A DNA stretch of 64,000 bases from Macrostomum hystrix. Taxonomy: Eukaryota; Platyhelminthes; Macrostomidae. Below, piece by piece: positions 47,101-56,284 of this stretch (its first letter is position 1; each line of letters starts with the position of its first letter). The notes below the pieces were generated by a model. It did not search any database. It was not told the origin of the DNA and saw only the letters and a program-made list of their open reading frames with translations. Location: assembly GCA_950097015.1 (NCBI GenBank), contig CATNEN010000038.1:10933501-10997500 (forward strand), in the 5' to 3' direction. Made by a program: the position numbers and the translations under genes.

Positions 47101-50100
47101 GCCCTCAAGGGCGCAAATTGCACGACAAGCCACCAAGCCTCCTCTCCGCGGCTGCGCCCCAAATGAATGTGGCCTCGCCGTGGAATCGAGCTCGGGGACG
47201 TTGGCACCATATTGGCGTGCGCAGTGAATATTTTGTACTCATATTTTATTTCTTCGATTTCATGCATTCTTTTATTATTTCGTTTTACTGTGATCATTCG
47301 TTTAAACGTGTTCACAGCATTTTTTTATTTATAGACATGAAGCTGAGGTCGCGCTACACACTTTTCATATTTTCATTTAATTTTCAAATATAATTTTACT
47401 AGTTTTAATAGAACAATAACTTTAATTTACAATATTAATAATCATGAATATTGATCCTTCTGTCTATGCTCAACGGAATTAACAGAAAAAAACAATAGAT
47501 ACGTACCAACTGCACCTTCTGTGAAAGGCAGGCGTGCGTCTTGCTCAGGCGGGCTATTGCGCTGTGATTTAGGCCGCCAATCACAGCCATCAGAGAATTG
47601 TAATTGTGCAGCCTGCGCAACTCCTTTGTTGATGGACAGTTTGTGTTTGGTGACGGATTGGAATGAGTCCTTGGAATACATTTTCGGGTCCATATTTGAC
47701 AGCAGAAAAACCAAGCTATTCCCCCAGGGGAAAGACAACACGGAGGTATTTCAAATACCCACTTTCAGTCAAGGCCAGCTGCAGTTCGTAAACTTCGTGA
47801 AGCTCAGCAAAATGTCTCACACGGTGGCTCTGCTGATCGATGCGCAGCACAATACACTGCCCGTTGAGGAGAATGTCAGTCTGTGCTCAATGCTCAAGGT
47901 CAGGCTCTAGTTTTTCTAACCAGACTCAATTTTTACTGCCACTCCCCTCACCCACCTCAGCCCATGAAAACTGTACTAAATCTGACAACCTCACTTCCTG
48001 CCGACAACCTCACTCCCTGCCGACCGACAACCTCACTTCCTAACACCAACCTCACTCCCTGCCGACAACCTCACTCCCTGCCGACCGGTAATCTCACTCC
48101 CTGCCGACAACCTCACTCCTGCCGACAACCTCACTCCCTGCCGACAACCTCACTCCCTGCCGACAACCTCGCTCCCTGCCGACAACCTCACTCCCTGCCG
48201 ACAACCTCACTACCTAACACCAACCTCACTACCTAACACCAACCTCACTACCTAACACCAACCTCACTACCTAACACCAACCTCACTACCTAACACCAAC
48301 CTCGCTCCCTAACACCAACCTCACTACCTAACACCAACCTCACTACCTAACACCAACCTCACTACCTAACACCAACCTCACTCCCTGCCGACAACCTCAC
48401 TACCTAACACCAACCTCACTACCTAACACCAACCTCACTCCCTTCCGACAACCCCAAACCGAATGTAGATCAACATTTTCTGCCCTTTACAATGAATACA
48501 CTTTAAAAGCTGTCCGAGTCAGCATCACCGAGATATTCAGCGATTCTTATCAAAGACCCTGGTGACAAGGATATTGCATATTGGTTCCATATTGGTTTAA
48601 ATAATTAAGAATTTAATCGATCCAAAAAAGTCAACAATAAAAGCCGACATGGACACATGTTGCAATTTTGTGAGCAGAAAAATAGGCCTATATTTGTGAT
48701 TCTTGCCACCAGACACCCTGACGAGAATCGTTGAATAATCTCGACGATGCCGATGTTTTGTGATTAAGAAGTTGTTTCATCGGATGGAGCGGATATTTTA
48801 GCCCGTCGTCAAGATTTTCATGGCGATTGGTTAAATATTTTGGGTATTTGAAATACCACCGTTGTCTTTCTACCGTTAGGGTTTTTCAATATAAGGGTTC
48901 AATATAATCCCGGGTCTTTGTTAAATCCTGAGGGTTTGCTCAATCCTGGGTCTTTGTTAAATCCTGAGGGTTTGCTCAATCCTGGGTCTTTGTTAAATCC
49001 CGAGGGTTTGTTCAATCCCGGGTCTTTGTTAAATCCTGAGGGTTTGTTCAATCCCGGGTCTTTGTTAAATCCTGATGGTTTGTTCAATCCCGGGTCTTTG
49101 TTAAATCCTGAGGGTTTTTTAACACCTAAGGGTTAGTTCAGTCTTTGTTTAACTGCGTGGGCGGTGAATTTTTCGCGGGTCTCACAGCGGCAACGCCCAG
49201 AATCTTGACAAAGACTTTGGCTCGGTCAGAGGCGGCAGTTCTGCTGAGTATCATGCACTGCACCCAGTGCGTCAGCCCGTTGAAGAGGCCGACTGAGCGC
49301 TCAAGATCCGGGCAGTCGTGCAGATTCTCAGACTTTGTGTACCTCTTCAGGTCCGAGATCTGGTTGCCAAGGGAGGTTCGAAGGTACTCTTGGTCGATTT
49401 GAGTCAATGAAACAATAGGCTTATGATTCTGCTTAAACAAACTGACCGTGATCTAACAGGTCACTTTATTATCTAACAGGTCACTTTATTATCTAACAGG
49501 TCACTTTATTATCTAACAGGTGACTCTATCTAATGGGTGACTATTGTCATTCTATTGGATCTAGGTGTATGTCTATATAACAGGTAACCAACCTATCTAT
49601 CATGTGTCTCGCCTATCTAACATGCGTCTTGATTATCTAACAAGTCACTCCCCTGAGTTGCAGGTAAATTTAGCGTTTGATACCGCTAAACTAACTGACC
49701 GTGATCTTTGTATAAGCCTTGAACTCCAGAACTGTTATCTGCGCCGCTAGAGTCTCCGGTTCCAACTGGTTAAACAGTGGGCAGCTGGCAGCCTCGTGAT
49801 GCTGCTGATGCTGCTGATGCTGCTGATGCTGCTGATGCTGCTGCGGCTGCTGCTGTTTTGACGTCCGGCGCTTGCGTTTTAGCGAATCCAGCTTTAGCCA
49901 GGCTGGCTTTGCTCTTGGGTGGGGAAATAATAGAATTAATAATAATAATAATAATATTTTATTACAACTGCCCCAATTGGGCCAGATGTGCAGCCGCCAG
50001 CACAGCCGCAGCTAGTGCGCGGCGCATCTGAAGGCTGCGTACGGCTGTTCAGTCCATGGACTGGTGGAACGCTACACCCACCCTCAATCACCCGAGCTAA

Positions 50101-53022
50101 TGCTGGCACCCATTTAACAGCTGGATGAACTGAAGCAATGCAGAGTTAAGTGTCTTGCAAAAGGACACAAATTGTTCCAGTGGAGTCCGGAATCGAACCC
50201 CCGACCTTCAATTCGTGAATTCCTAAAATATAGTTTAGGAATTAAACCCACGCATTTTAACCTAGGGTTACAAAGACCTACCCAATTTTGCCATCCAATG
50301 CAAATATTTGCTTCTCGTCAATATCCGAGTAGCTGATTCGCTTGTAGAATGCGTCAACAAGGCGAGCCACGGCTTTATTGTCCTTGAATGCGCGCGGGTT
50401 GATGTGCGACCAGGACCTGGCAGGCATGGAAAATACGGAGTGATAAAGACACCTAAGAACAGGTGAGAATCAAAGTCGAACAGGTGGGAATCTCACTCGA
50501 ATAGGTGAGAATCTCACTCGAAAATGTGGGAATCTCACTCAAACAGGTGAGAATCTCGCTCTTTTAGGTGAGAATCGCACGCGAACAAGTGAGAATCGCG
50601 CTAGAACAGGTGAGAATCGAATTCGAACAGGTGAGAATCTAATTCGAACAGGTGAGAATCGAATTCGAACAGGTGAGAATCTAATTCGAACAGGTGAGAA
50701 TCTTATTCAAACAGGTGAGAATCTTATTCCAACAGGTGAGAATCTTATTCAAACAGGTGAGAATCTTATTCCAACAGGTGAGAATCTTATTCGAACAGGT
50801 GAGAATCTTATTCAAACAGGTGAGAATCTTATTCGAACAGGTGAGAATCTTATTCCAACAGGTGAGAATCTTATTCCAACAGGTGAGAATCTTATTCAAA
50901 CAGGTGAGAATCTTATTCAAACAGGTGAGAATCTTATTCCAACAGGTGAGAATCTTATTCCAACAGGTGAGAATCTTATTCAAACAGGTGAGAATCTTAT
51001 TCAAACAGGTGAGAATCTTATTCAAACAGGTGAGAATCTTATTCCAACAGGTGAGAATCTTATTCAAACAGGTGAGAATCTTATTCAAACAGGTGAGAAT
51101 CTTATTCCAACAGGTGAGAATCTTATTCCAACAGGTGAGAATCTTATTAGAACAGTTGAGAATCTCAACTCAAACATTCAGACAAAAAGCTGCAAGAATG
51201 TTTCTCTAAACTCACCTGAGCATGGCAATGCCCCGTCTAGTAGCCTGACAACTTTTCTCGCTGGCCAAAATAATTTCGGCTGCCAATTCAGTTGAGTCCG
51301 TCATCCATTCGTGCATGAGAAACAGAGTTGTCAGGAATGGCTGGCTGCTTATTTGAACCTCCTTGGTGCTGGACACGTCTGTGAGTGCGATCATTGGGCA
51401 CAGCTGTCGTGACTCTACTGTCTAACAGGTAACTCTACTGTCTAACAGGTAACTCTACTGTCTAACAGGTAACTCTACTGTCTAACAGGTAACTCTACTG
51501 TCTAACAGGTAACTCTACTGTCTAACAGGTAACTCTACTGTCTAACAGGTAACTCTACTGTCTAACAGGTAACTCTACTGTCTAACAGGTAACTCTACTG
51601 TCTAACAGGTGACTCTAATCGTCTAAAAGGTGACTGTATAATCTAACAGGTAATTGGTCTATCTAACTAGTGACTCTATTATCTGGTAGATAACCAGTTG
51701 TCTGTTTAACAGGTAAGTCGTCTTTCTATTACTCTTTATCTCTCCGAGTTGCAGATAAAATTAGGTTAGCTAGTCAATCAATAAGGAATTAGAAACATTT
51801 AATTGAGTAATAAACAATATTATTCATAAAATTTACCGAAACAATTCAGTCCGAATTCGACCAGGCCCCGGACTGTGCCGCCCTGAACAGTTGGCGAATC
51901 CTGGTGTGAGTCATCGCTCATCAGCAGCTCGTCGGGTGGAAAGCAGCTAAAATGTATTCAGAATTTAGGCAAAGTTTTGATTAATCATTTAGAAATTTCT
52001 TTAAGGTAAACATTGTATTGATATGTTTCATATTCCATCGCAATGAATCTAACTTCTCAATTATCCTCTGGATATTTTCAATTCTCCTCTATGTGATATT
52101 CTCAATTCTCCTCTATGGGATATTCTCAATTCTCCTCTATGGGATATTCTCAATTCTCCTCTATGGGATATTCTCAATTCTCCTCTATGTGATATTCTCG
52201 TAGATGGGATATTCTCAATCCTTATCTATGGGATATTCTCAATTCTCCTCTATGGGATATTCTCAATTCTCCTCTATGGGATATTCTCAATTCTCCTCTA
52301 TGGGATATTCTCAATTCTCCTCTATGGGATATTCTCAATTCTCCTCTATGGGATATTCTCAATTCTCCTCTATGGGATATTCTCAATTCTCCTCTATGTG
52401 ATATTCTCGTAGATGGGATATTCTCAATCCTTATCTATGGGATATTCTCAATTCTCCTGTATGGGATATTCTCGATCCTTATCTATGGAATCTTCTCAAT
52501 TCTCATCTTATGGGATCTTCTCGGGGGCAGAGCGGTCTAACGCGTTTGCCTCTCGCACCTAAGTTCGATTACACATTAATTTGGCGCGCAGCCGCGGAGA
52601 GAAGGCTTGAGGGCTGATTGCGCACTTTACGCCCATTTGGGCGAACCTCCAAGACACAGTGAGAGTGTACACTGCCTGACGATGAGAAAGTCAGGGCAGA
52701 TGTACACACCTGTGTGCCTGTGTGCGTGTGTGCTCAGGAGTCAGCGGAATGGGCAGAATTGCCTCATCGCTGGCTGCTGGTCAAGTGTCAGCAAAAAGAT
52801 GTGCCATCGCCTGCAGCAAATTGTTTTCGGGATCTTCTTAATTCTTCTCGGTGGGATCTTGCTGACACTTTGCTGACATATTTGGGATGTTTTCGTATCT
52901 CACATGGCCGAGTCTTCAGAATCATCTGTCGATCTGCAGGGTCGCGCCACGTAGCGTTGTCTTCGCTTGCGGCACCTCGCGTCCTTCTGGTCGTATAGTT
53001 GTTCGTCAACTTTTGAATCCAT
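41197..53022 (-). CDS. RASGRP: RasGRP: Ca2+/diacylglycerol-regulated Ras guanine nucleotide exchange factor, 15 exons
   Basis: Loads GTP on Ras-family GTPases at membranes. Minus-strand exons, 5' to 3': 53022-52904, 51946-51837, 51378-51216, 50416-50282, 49913-49700, 49428-49186, 47623-47507, 46597-46500, 46392-46206, 45833-45756, 43487-43386, 43324-43209, 42262-41997, 41900-41491, 41367-41197. They total 2529 nt (842 residues plus stop) and every phase agrees. Domains: REM-like region about 60-175; Gln/His insert 196-212; RasGEF about 218-488 ([57 protein letters not shown]); two canonical EF-hands ([24 protein letters not shown]); complete C1 zinc domain 588-637 (H-x12-C-x2-C-x13-C-x2-C-x4-H-x2-C-x7-C); Ser-Gly-Ala linker; C-terminal helix, as in RasGRPs. 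Length is close to vertebrate RasGRP1. The exon 6 acceptor could instead be 9 nt further in. Confidence 0.92.
41592..41856. repeat. Coding minisatellite in RasGRP exon 14, 12-bp unit
   Basis: The unit is GAAGCCGAGCCT on the plus strand (AGGCTCGGCTTC on the coding strand). On the RasGRP strand it encodes Ser-Gly-Ser-Ala repeats linking C1 to the C-terminal helix. On the plus strand it is open as Glu-Pro-Glu-Ala. The 12-bp unit keeps frame, so length variants would be tolerated. Confidence 0.9.
42357..43156. repeat. Minisatellite, 18-bp unit, RasGRP intron 12
   Basis: The unit is GGAGTGGGGTTGGTGTAA (18 bp). A block of about 230-240 bp starting near 42648 (GTGGGTGCTGTATGGAGTGG) recurs at about 42886, giving a second-level repeat. 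Confidence 0.94.
43563..44105. repeat. Minisatellite, 24-bp unit, RasGRP intron 10
   Basis: The unit is GCTTCGATTCCAGCGGCTTC followed by TCTA (24 bp), alternating with AGCTACATCTCTA and AGCTAAATCTCTA variants. Same length as, and visibly related to, the 24-bp unit at 36800-39676 (both contain GCTKCGATTCYAG). Confidence 0.92.
44494..45521 (+). pseudogene. Broken TRAF-like gene (zinc fingers + TRAF/MATH), antisense in RasGRP intron 10
   Basis: Plus-strand remnant. An intact stretch up to 44847 encodes a Cys/His-rich region ([38 protein letters not shown]). Its TRAF-type zinc finger is cut by TAG at 44848-44850 and then continues in the same frame ([19 protein letters not shown]). A short helix-like region follows, then at least one frameshift near 45050. 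The C-terminal half of a MATH domain starts near 45213 ([15 protein letters not shown]) and shifts frame again near 45390 before [14 protein letters not shown]. No splice sites that would repair these breaks were found, and the remnant is colinear without introns, so a retrocopy is possible. Intact TRAF proteins are signalling adaptors or E3 ligases. It is most likely nonfunctional. Confidence 0.7.
45855..46125. repeat. Minisatellite, about 19-bp unit, RasGRP intron 9
   Basis: The unit is GGCAGGGAGTGAGGTTGTC (19 bp) with TCGGTCGGC and TTGGTGTTAGG variants. The same array, reverse-complemented and further expanded, lies at 47985-48455 in intron 6. Confidence 0.9.
46713..46855. repeat. Three-copy tandem repeat, 49-bp unit, RasGRP intron 7
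   Basis: AGTCACTGATGAACCCTGTC followed by AACCTACCGACTCGGAAACC and ACAGACTCC, about three copies with one substitution. Confidence 0.88.
46923..47207 (-). mobile_element. D1-family SINE in RasGRP intron 7
   Basis: Minus orientation, the same as the gene. It contains GTCAGGCAGTGTACAATTTC and CTGCGCCCCAAATGAATGTG. The head is truncated at GAATCGAGCTCGGGGAC. Confidence 0.7.
47731..48869 (+). repeat. Inverted segment carrying a copy of RasGRP exon 9 and its intron-9 array
   Basis: From 47765, plus-strand sequence matches the reverse complement of 46339 downward. It covers the 3' part of exon 9 ([20 protein letters not shown]), its donor, the start of intron 9 and the minisatellite. It then runs into an expanded array to about 48455. 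It lies in intron 6 of the same gene, in opposite orientation. The segment is bounded by imperfect inverted repeats of about 30 bp (47731-47761 and 48841-48869) sharing a GGTATTTSAAATACC palindrome. The copy is not in splice orientation for RasGRP. Confidence 0.75.
47985..48455. repeat. Minisatellite, about 19-bp unit, RasGRP intron 6 (inverted copy)
   Basis: Units are CCCTGCCGACAACCTCACT and ACCTAACACCAACCTCACT. It is the inverted and expanded counterpart of the intron-9 array. Confidence 0.9.
48895..49135. repeat. Minisatellite, 36-bp unit, RasGRP intron 6
   Basis: The unit is GTTTGCTCAATCCTGGGTCT followed by TTGTTAAATCCTGAGG (36 bp), about six copies. It ends just before exon 6. The multiple-of-3 unit gives ORFs on both strands. 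Confidence 0.92.
49455..49540. repeat. Short tandem repeat, 20-bp unit, RasGRP intron 5
   Basis: Units are TCTAACAGGTCACTTTATTA (20 bp), three to four copies, followed by decayed units to about 49650. It shares the TCTAACAGGT core with the intron-2 array. Confidence 0.85.
49930..50235 (-). mobile_element. D2-family SINE in RasGRP intron 4
   Basis: Minus orientation. An (AAT)n run at about 49936-49957 is the likely 3' tail. The body has GGCTGCGTACGGCTGTTCAG and CATTTAACAGCTGGATGAAC, and a B-box-like GGTTCGATTCCGGACTCC is read on the minus strand near 50190. It is the more complete D2 copy together with 54526-54785. Confidence 0.65.
50455..51160. repeat. Minisatellite, 20-bp unit, RasGRP intron 3
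   Basis: The unit is AACAGGTGAGAATCTTATTC (20 bp) on the plus strand. Every unit contains CAGGTGAGA, a near-consensus 5' splice site, but on the strand opposite to RasGRP transcription. Confidence 0.95.
51410..51612. repeat. Minisatellite, 20-bp unit, RasGRP intron 2
   Basis: The unit is CTGTCTAACAGGTAACTCTA (20 bp), ten nearly identical copies. Each holds CAGGTAAC, again donor-like on the antisense strand. Decayed units extend to about 51720. Confidence 0.95.
52064..52520. repeat. Minisatellite, 24-bp unit, RasGRP intron 1
   Basis: The unit is GGGATATTCTCAATTCTCCT followed by CTAT (24 bp). Decayed units (GGGATCTTC) continue on both sides of the SINE at 52523-52817, so the SINE inserted into the array. 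Confidence 0.93.
52523..52817 (+). mobile_element. D1-family SINE, best-preserved tRNA-like head
   Basis: Head GGGGGCAGAGCGGTCTAACG (A-box region) and AAGTTCGATTAC (B-box region). The body has GTGTACACTGCCTGACGATG and TCAGCGGAATGGGCAGAATT. It is antisense to RasGRP and inserted into the intron-1 minisatellite. Confidence 0.75.
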
Positions 53023-53105
53023 CGAAGTTTAGGCGTTGCTGCTGCTGCTGTTGTTGCTTGTTAAAAATTGCCTGCCGCGAGCTGCCGCTGCTGCGTCTTT
53101 GATCA

Positions 53106-53112
53106 TTTTATA
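53106..53112 (-). promoter_or_regulatory. Candidate TATA box of RasGRP
   Basis: TATAAAA on the minus strand, about 85 bases upstream of the start codon at 53022. A short upstream ATG frame overlaps this region and stops before the main ATG. No transcript start can be read from sequence. Confidence 0.3.
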
Positions 53113-53640
53113 CATGCGGCTCGGTATGGTTCGTGTCACCCCGGATTGACGGGCTTTGGGCCGACAGGTGGGGCGTTTTTTTCTCTTAGAGCCGGGCAAT
53201 TTCTCAGGAGTCGACGATTGCTGTAAAATTGTTTCTTTCGCGAGAAAAGCAATGACGATTATTCAAATTATTTTTTGTTATTTCAGCTCGCGCATAGAAA
53301 ATCGGTCCTGAAAAAATGGGCACAATTTCCCCCCCCCCCCGATGGCGGATGCTAATTTTTATAATCGATTTTACAATTTGCGTCAAACGAGAAAATTATG
53401 TCAACATGTAATTAAAAAGTAATTTTTTCTACAGTTTTTTCTAGTCGGGCTGACGTTGGTCTGAATAAATTATTTAAGCTAATATTACTATCATTTTTTT
53501 TATTTCCGAAGGACTAGTTGGACTAAGCAGCTATTACAAAATCTGGCCCAAAGTGAAACTTTGTCAAAAGTTATTTCTTTTTCTGGCATGAGTTTGGCTG
53601 CAAAGTTTGGGTTCCTATGATTGGCTGCAGGCTCTTACCG
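53113..53640. other. Upstream flank of RasGRP, no gene recognised
   Basis: AT-rich, with a C homopolymer at about 53331-53340. Probable promoter-proximal region of RasGRP. No further exon in phase was found. Confidence 0.45.
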
Positions 53641-53644
53641 ACAA

Positions 53645-53960
53645 TAATCTCTGATTGGCTGCACTGATCCCTTATTATATATGGTCTCTGATTGGCTGCA
53701 CTGATCCCTTATTATATATGGTCTCTGATTGGCTGCACTGATCCCTTATTATATATGGTCTCTGATTGGCTGCACTGATCCCTTATTATATCTGGTCTCT
53801 GATTGGCTGCACTGATCCCTTATTATATCTGGTCTCTGATTGGCTGCACTGATCCCTTATTATATCTGGTCTCTGATTGGCTGCACTGATCCCTTATTAT
53901 ATCTGGTCTCTGATTGGCTGCACTGATCCCTTATTATATCTGGTCTCTGATTGGCTGCAG
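53645..53960. repeat. Minisatellite, 37-bp unit
   Basis: The unit is CTCTGATTGGCTGCACTGAT followed by CCCTTATTATATATGGT (37 bp), about eight copies with ATATAT/ATATCT variants. Each unit contains GATTGGCTG (CCAAT on the minus strand). It lies about 0.6 kb upstream of RasGRP. Confidence 0.94.
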
Positions 53961-54525
53961 TGTCACATTTAGCTTCTGTCTATGGTAGCTAAGCCTTTCG
54001 TTCTTTCTTAAGATTACATTCGAAACTTGGAAAAGTATAAGTTAAGAAGCTCCATAATTCATCAACCTCTACTAATAGTAGGCAAATTGGAATATTTAGC
54101 GTCGACTTAGCATTTCGCAACTGAAGCTCGTATTCTCGGGGTGAATTTAATTCGTCACGTTGGACTCTAATAGCAAAGTCTTATCACAGCTAGCAGCTTT
54201 TAGTGTAGTTAGGTGTAGACTGACTCTGAAGTTTAACATGCCTGCAGTATAAGTTTGCATTTCCTTTCAAATTCAGAACAAAAATCAATACCATAATATC
54301 GAGGCAGAGACGAAACCGATATGGAATTGGTAGCTGTGTCTTCTCGCCAAGAAATACTCCAGACAATGAATTTGTGCGTGAGTGTACACATGATGCACAA
54401 GTTGAGCGATCCAGTTAGCGGCGGTATTTTGTTTTAGTCAATAACAATGGCACTCGTTTAACAATATGCGCATTGTGCCTTGATCTATAATGCCGTTTCA
54501 ATTGGCAAAGTAATGAAACACCGGC

Positions 54526-54785
54526 TGTGCTGCCGACAGCACAGGCGCAGCTATTGCGCGGCGCATCTGAAGGCTGCGCACGGCCGTTCAGTCCGAGGAC
54601 TGGGGGGACGCCACACCCACCCTCATTTACCCAGCTAATGCTGGTAACCATTTAACAGCTAGGTGAACAGAAGCCACACAGAGTTTAATATCTTTCTATA
54701 CGACAAATATTGTTCCTGTGGAGGCGGAATTCGAACCCTCGACCTTTATATCATGAGTCGGACACTCCAACCACTGGGCTAAAAC
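54526..54785 (-). mobile_element. D2-family SINE with a clear tRNA-like head
   Basis: Minus orientation. The tRNA-like head at about 54715-54785 reads TAGCCCAGTGGTTGGAGTG (A box) and GAGGGTTCGAATTCCGCC (near-perfect B box). The body matches 24906-25062 and 49930-50235. It defines D2 as tRNA-derived. Confidence 0.72.
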
Positions 54786-55314
54786 CTAATATTTTACCTA
54801 CCTAGTTTTCTAGTGACATAAGATACTCTAGATCTAACCTCTGGTCCGTGTCTTCACAAAAACATGTCGATCATGTGTAATTAATCACTTCTAATTATTG
54901 GCAGCTGTTATCCACAGTTCTACGCACATTATGAGATAAAATTAATATTTGACACCAATTTATATTTAGAAAAGCAAAATTACTGTATAGGAAACCTGTT
55001 TTAGGAATAACGACGAACCACGCCGAGCTGTAAAGGAATAATCGATAAAAAGCATTAATAAAAAATGAGTTTTTATGAAGGTTATAAAATAAAGCATATG
55101 TACATTTTATAAAATAAATTTAAATAAATTTAGTGATGCATATCCACATAAAAAAATGAGCTGGCAATAGTATTTAACCAATTTAAAAACTTCTGACGTC
55201 CACGCCCAAGCTATAAAATGAATCCTTTCATCAGATTTTCATCGGCGTAACGTTTGTCAAGTCCCGATTTGCCTTTTATAGTACCGATTTTCTAGTCAAA
55301 TATGCATGAAAATT

Positions 55315-56284
55315 TCAGCGTCTCCAAGTTGACGCGTAGCCAGCTGCCGAGGTGATAACTTCGTCCTCATCGCAGGAATCGTCAGAGGACGAAATAACGC
55401 AGGTTTGAACAACAGCCGCGGACGGAGCATTGGTGCTGCCGATAATGTAGCCCGCTGCGCCGCCTATTGCGGCTCCTGCCAAGAACCCGGGACCGCTACT
55501 GCCACCGCAGTGGCCGTAGTTGTCATCAGCCAGAGGCTTGTACTGCGTTCGACAATAATAACTCGGCGGCGCATCGGTGCTCAGCATCGCTGACTCGGAA
55601 GAGTGACAAGGACAAATTTTGTAGGCCAGCACAACAAGGCCAATCAGCACAACTATTAGGAGAAGGCCGGAAACAACTGGTACCACGGGGCTGCTGTGCA
55701 TTGTGTGGACTTCATAGTTCACACTGTGCCGATGATGATGACCCGCATGCTTATGGTGATGACTGTGCGAATGAATTCCTGTTGGCTTCAGTGAGTAGGT
55801 CAGGCCACAGGAGCCGGCGAGAATGTACGGATCATTCGGATAATCGAATCCTTCACAGTTGACCTAAATGTTTAATGAGTATTAATGAGTGTTTTTAATT
55901 TTTGTTGAATTACACAAATTTAATTATTTCAAAGAAATCGTTTTGTAGGCTGGGCAAAAATCCAAATCAAAGTATATTGGCCTTTAATTATACCTGCAAG
56001 TTATCGAATTGCAGACTCCTTGGTAATTGAGCTTCGCATTTCCACTGTACGTCTAATCCATTCATGCCTCTGTTATAGCATTGTACTGTAGTTGGAAATT
56101 TAGTGCATGGAGATTGGTTTGGAACACATAGTAGCTGAGGAATTGGAGAACCTCGTCGAGCAGCAGTAAATTTTCCGCTGTGAAGCGTTAATGTCTGCAC
56201 ACTGGCAAGCAGTACCTTCTGGAATTGGCCCTGACAAGCGAATACTAAGGTGCAAAGTAAAAACAGTTTCAAGCCTGCCTTCAT
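55315..56284 (-). CDS. SARAF: SARAF (TMEM66): store-operated Ca2+ entry regulatory factor, two exons
   Basis: Exons 56284-55994 and 55863-55315 (minus), joined phase 0, give 279 residues. SARAF is an ER membrane protein that slows store-operated Ca2+ entry through STIM/Orai. Seen here: N-terminal signal peptide (MKAGLKLFLLCTLVFACQG); luminal domain with the family pattern (LLASVQTLTLHSGKFTAARR, PIPQLLCV, VQCYNRGMNGLDVQWKCEA, then across the intron VNCEGFDYPN and GSCGLTYSL); a His-rich stretch at about 128-143; one transmembrane segment at about 157-178; and a cytosolic tail with PPSYY, the Gly/Ala-rich GPGFLAGAAIGGAAGYIIGS and an AAGYASTWRR end that mirrors the vertebrate C-terminus. The tail is shorter and less Pro-rich than in vertebrates. 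The 130-bp intron holds no repeat. Transcribed in the same direction as RasGRP. Confidence 0.92.

Noticed and set aside
52523-52600. Possible tRNA gene
   Set aside because: A- and B-box-like motifs are present but the cloverleaf is not intact, and the same head starts several dispersed copies with a common body, so it is a SINE head.
54715-54785. Possible minus-strand tRNA gene
   Set aside because: Good B box, but the sequence continues into a SINE body shared with two other loci.
41197-56284. RasGRP and SARAF as a functional Ca2+-signalling cluster
   Set aside because: Only two genes on the same strand with over 2 kb between them. There is no sequence evidence of co-regulation.
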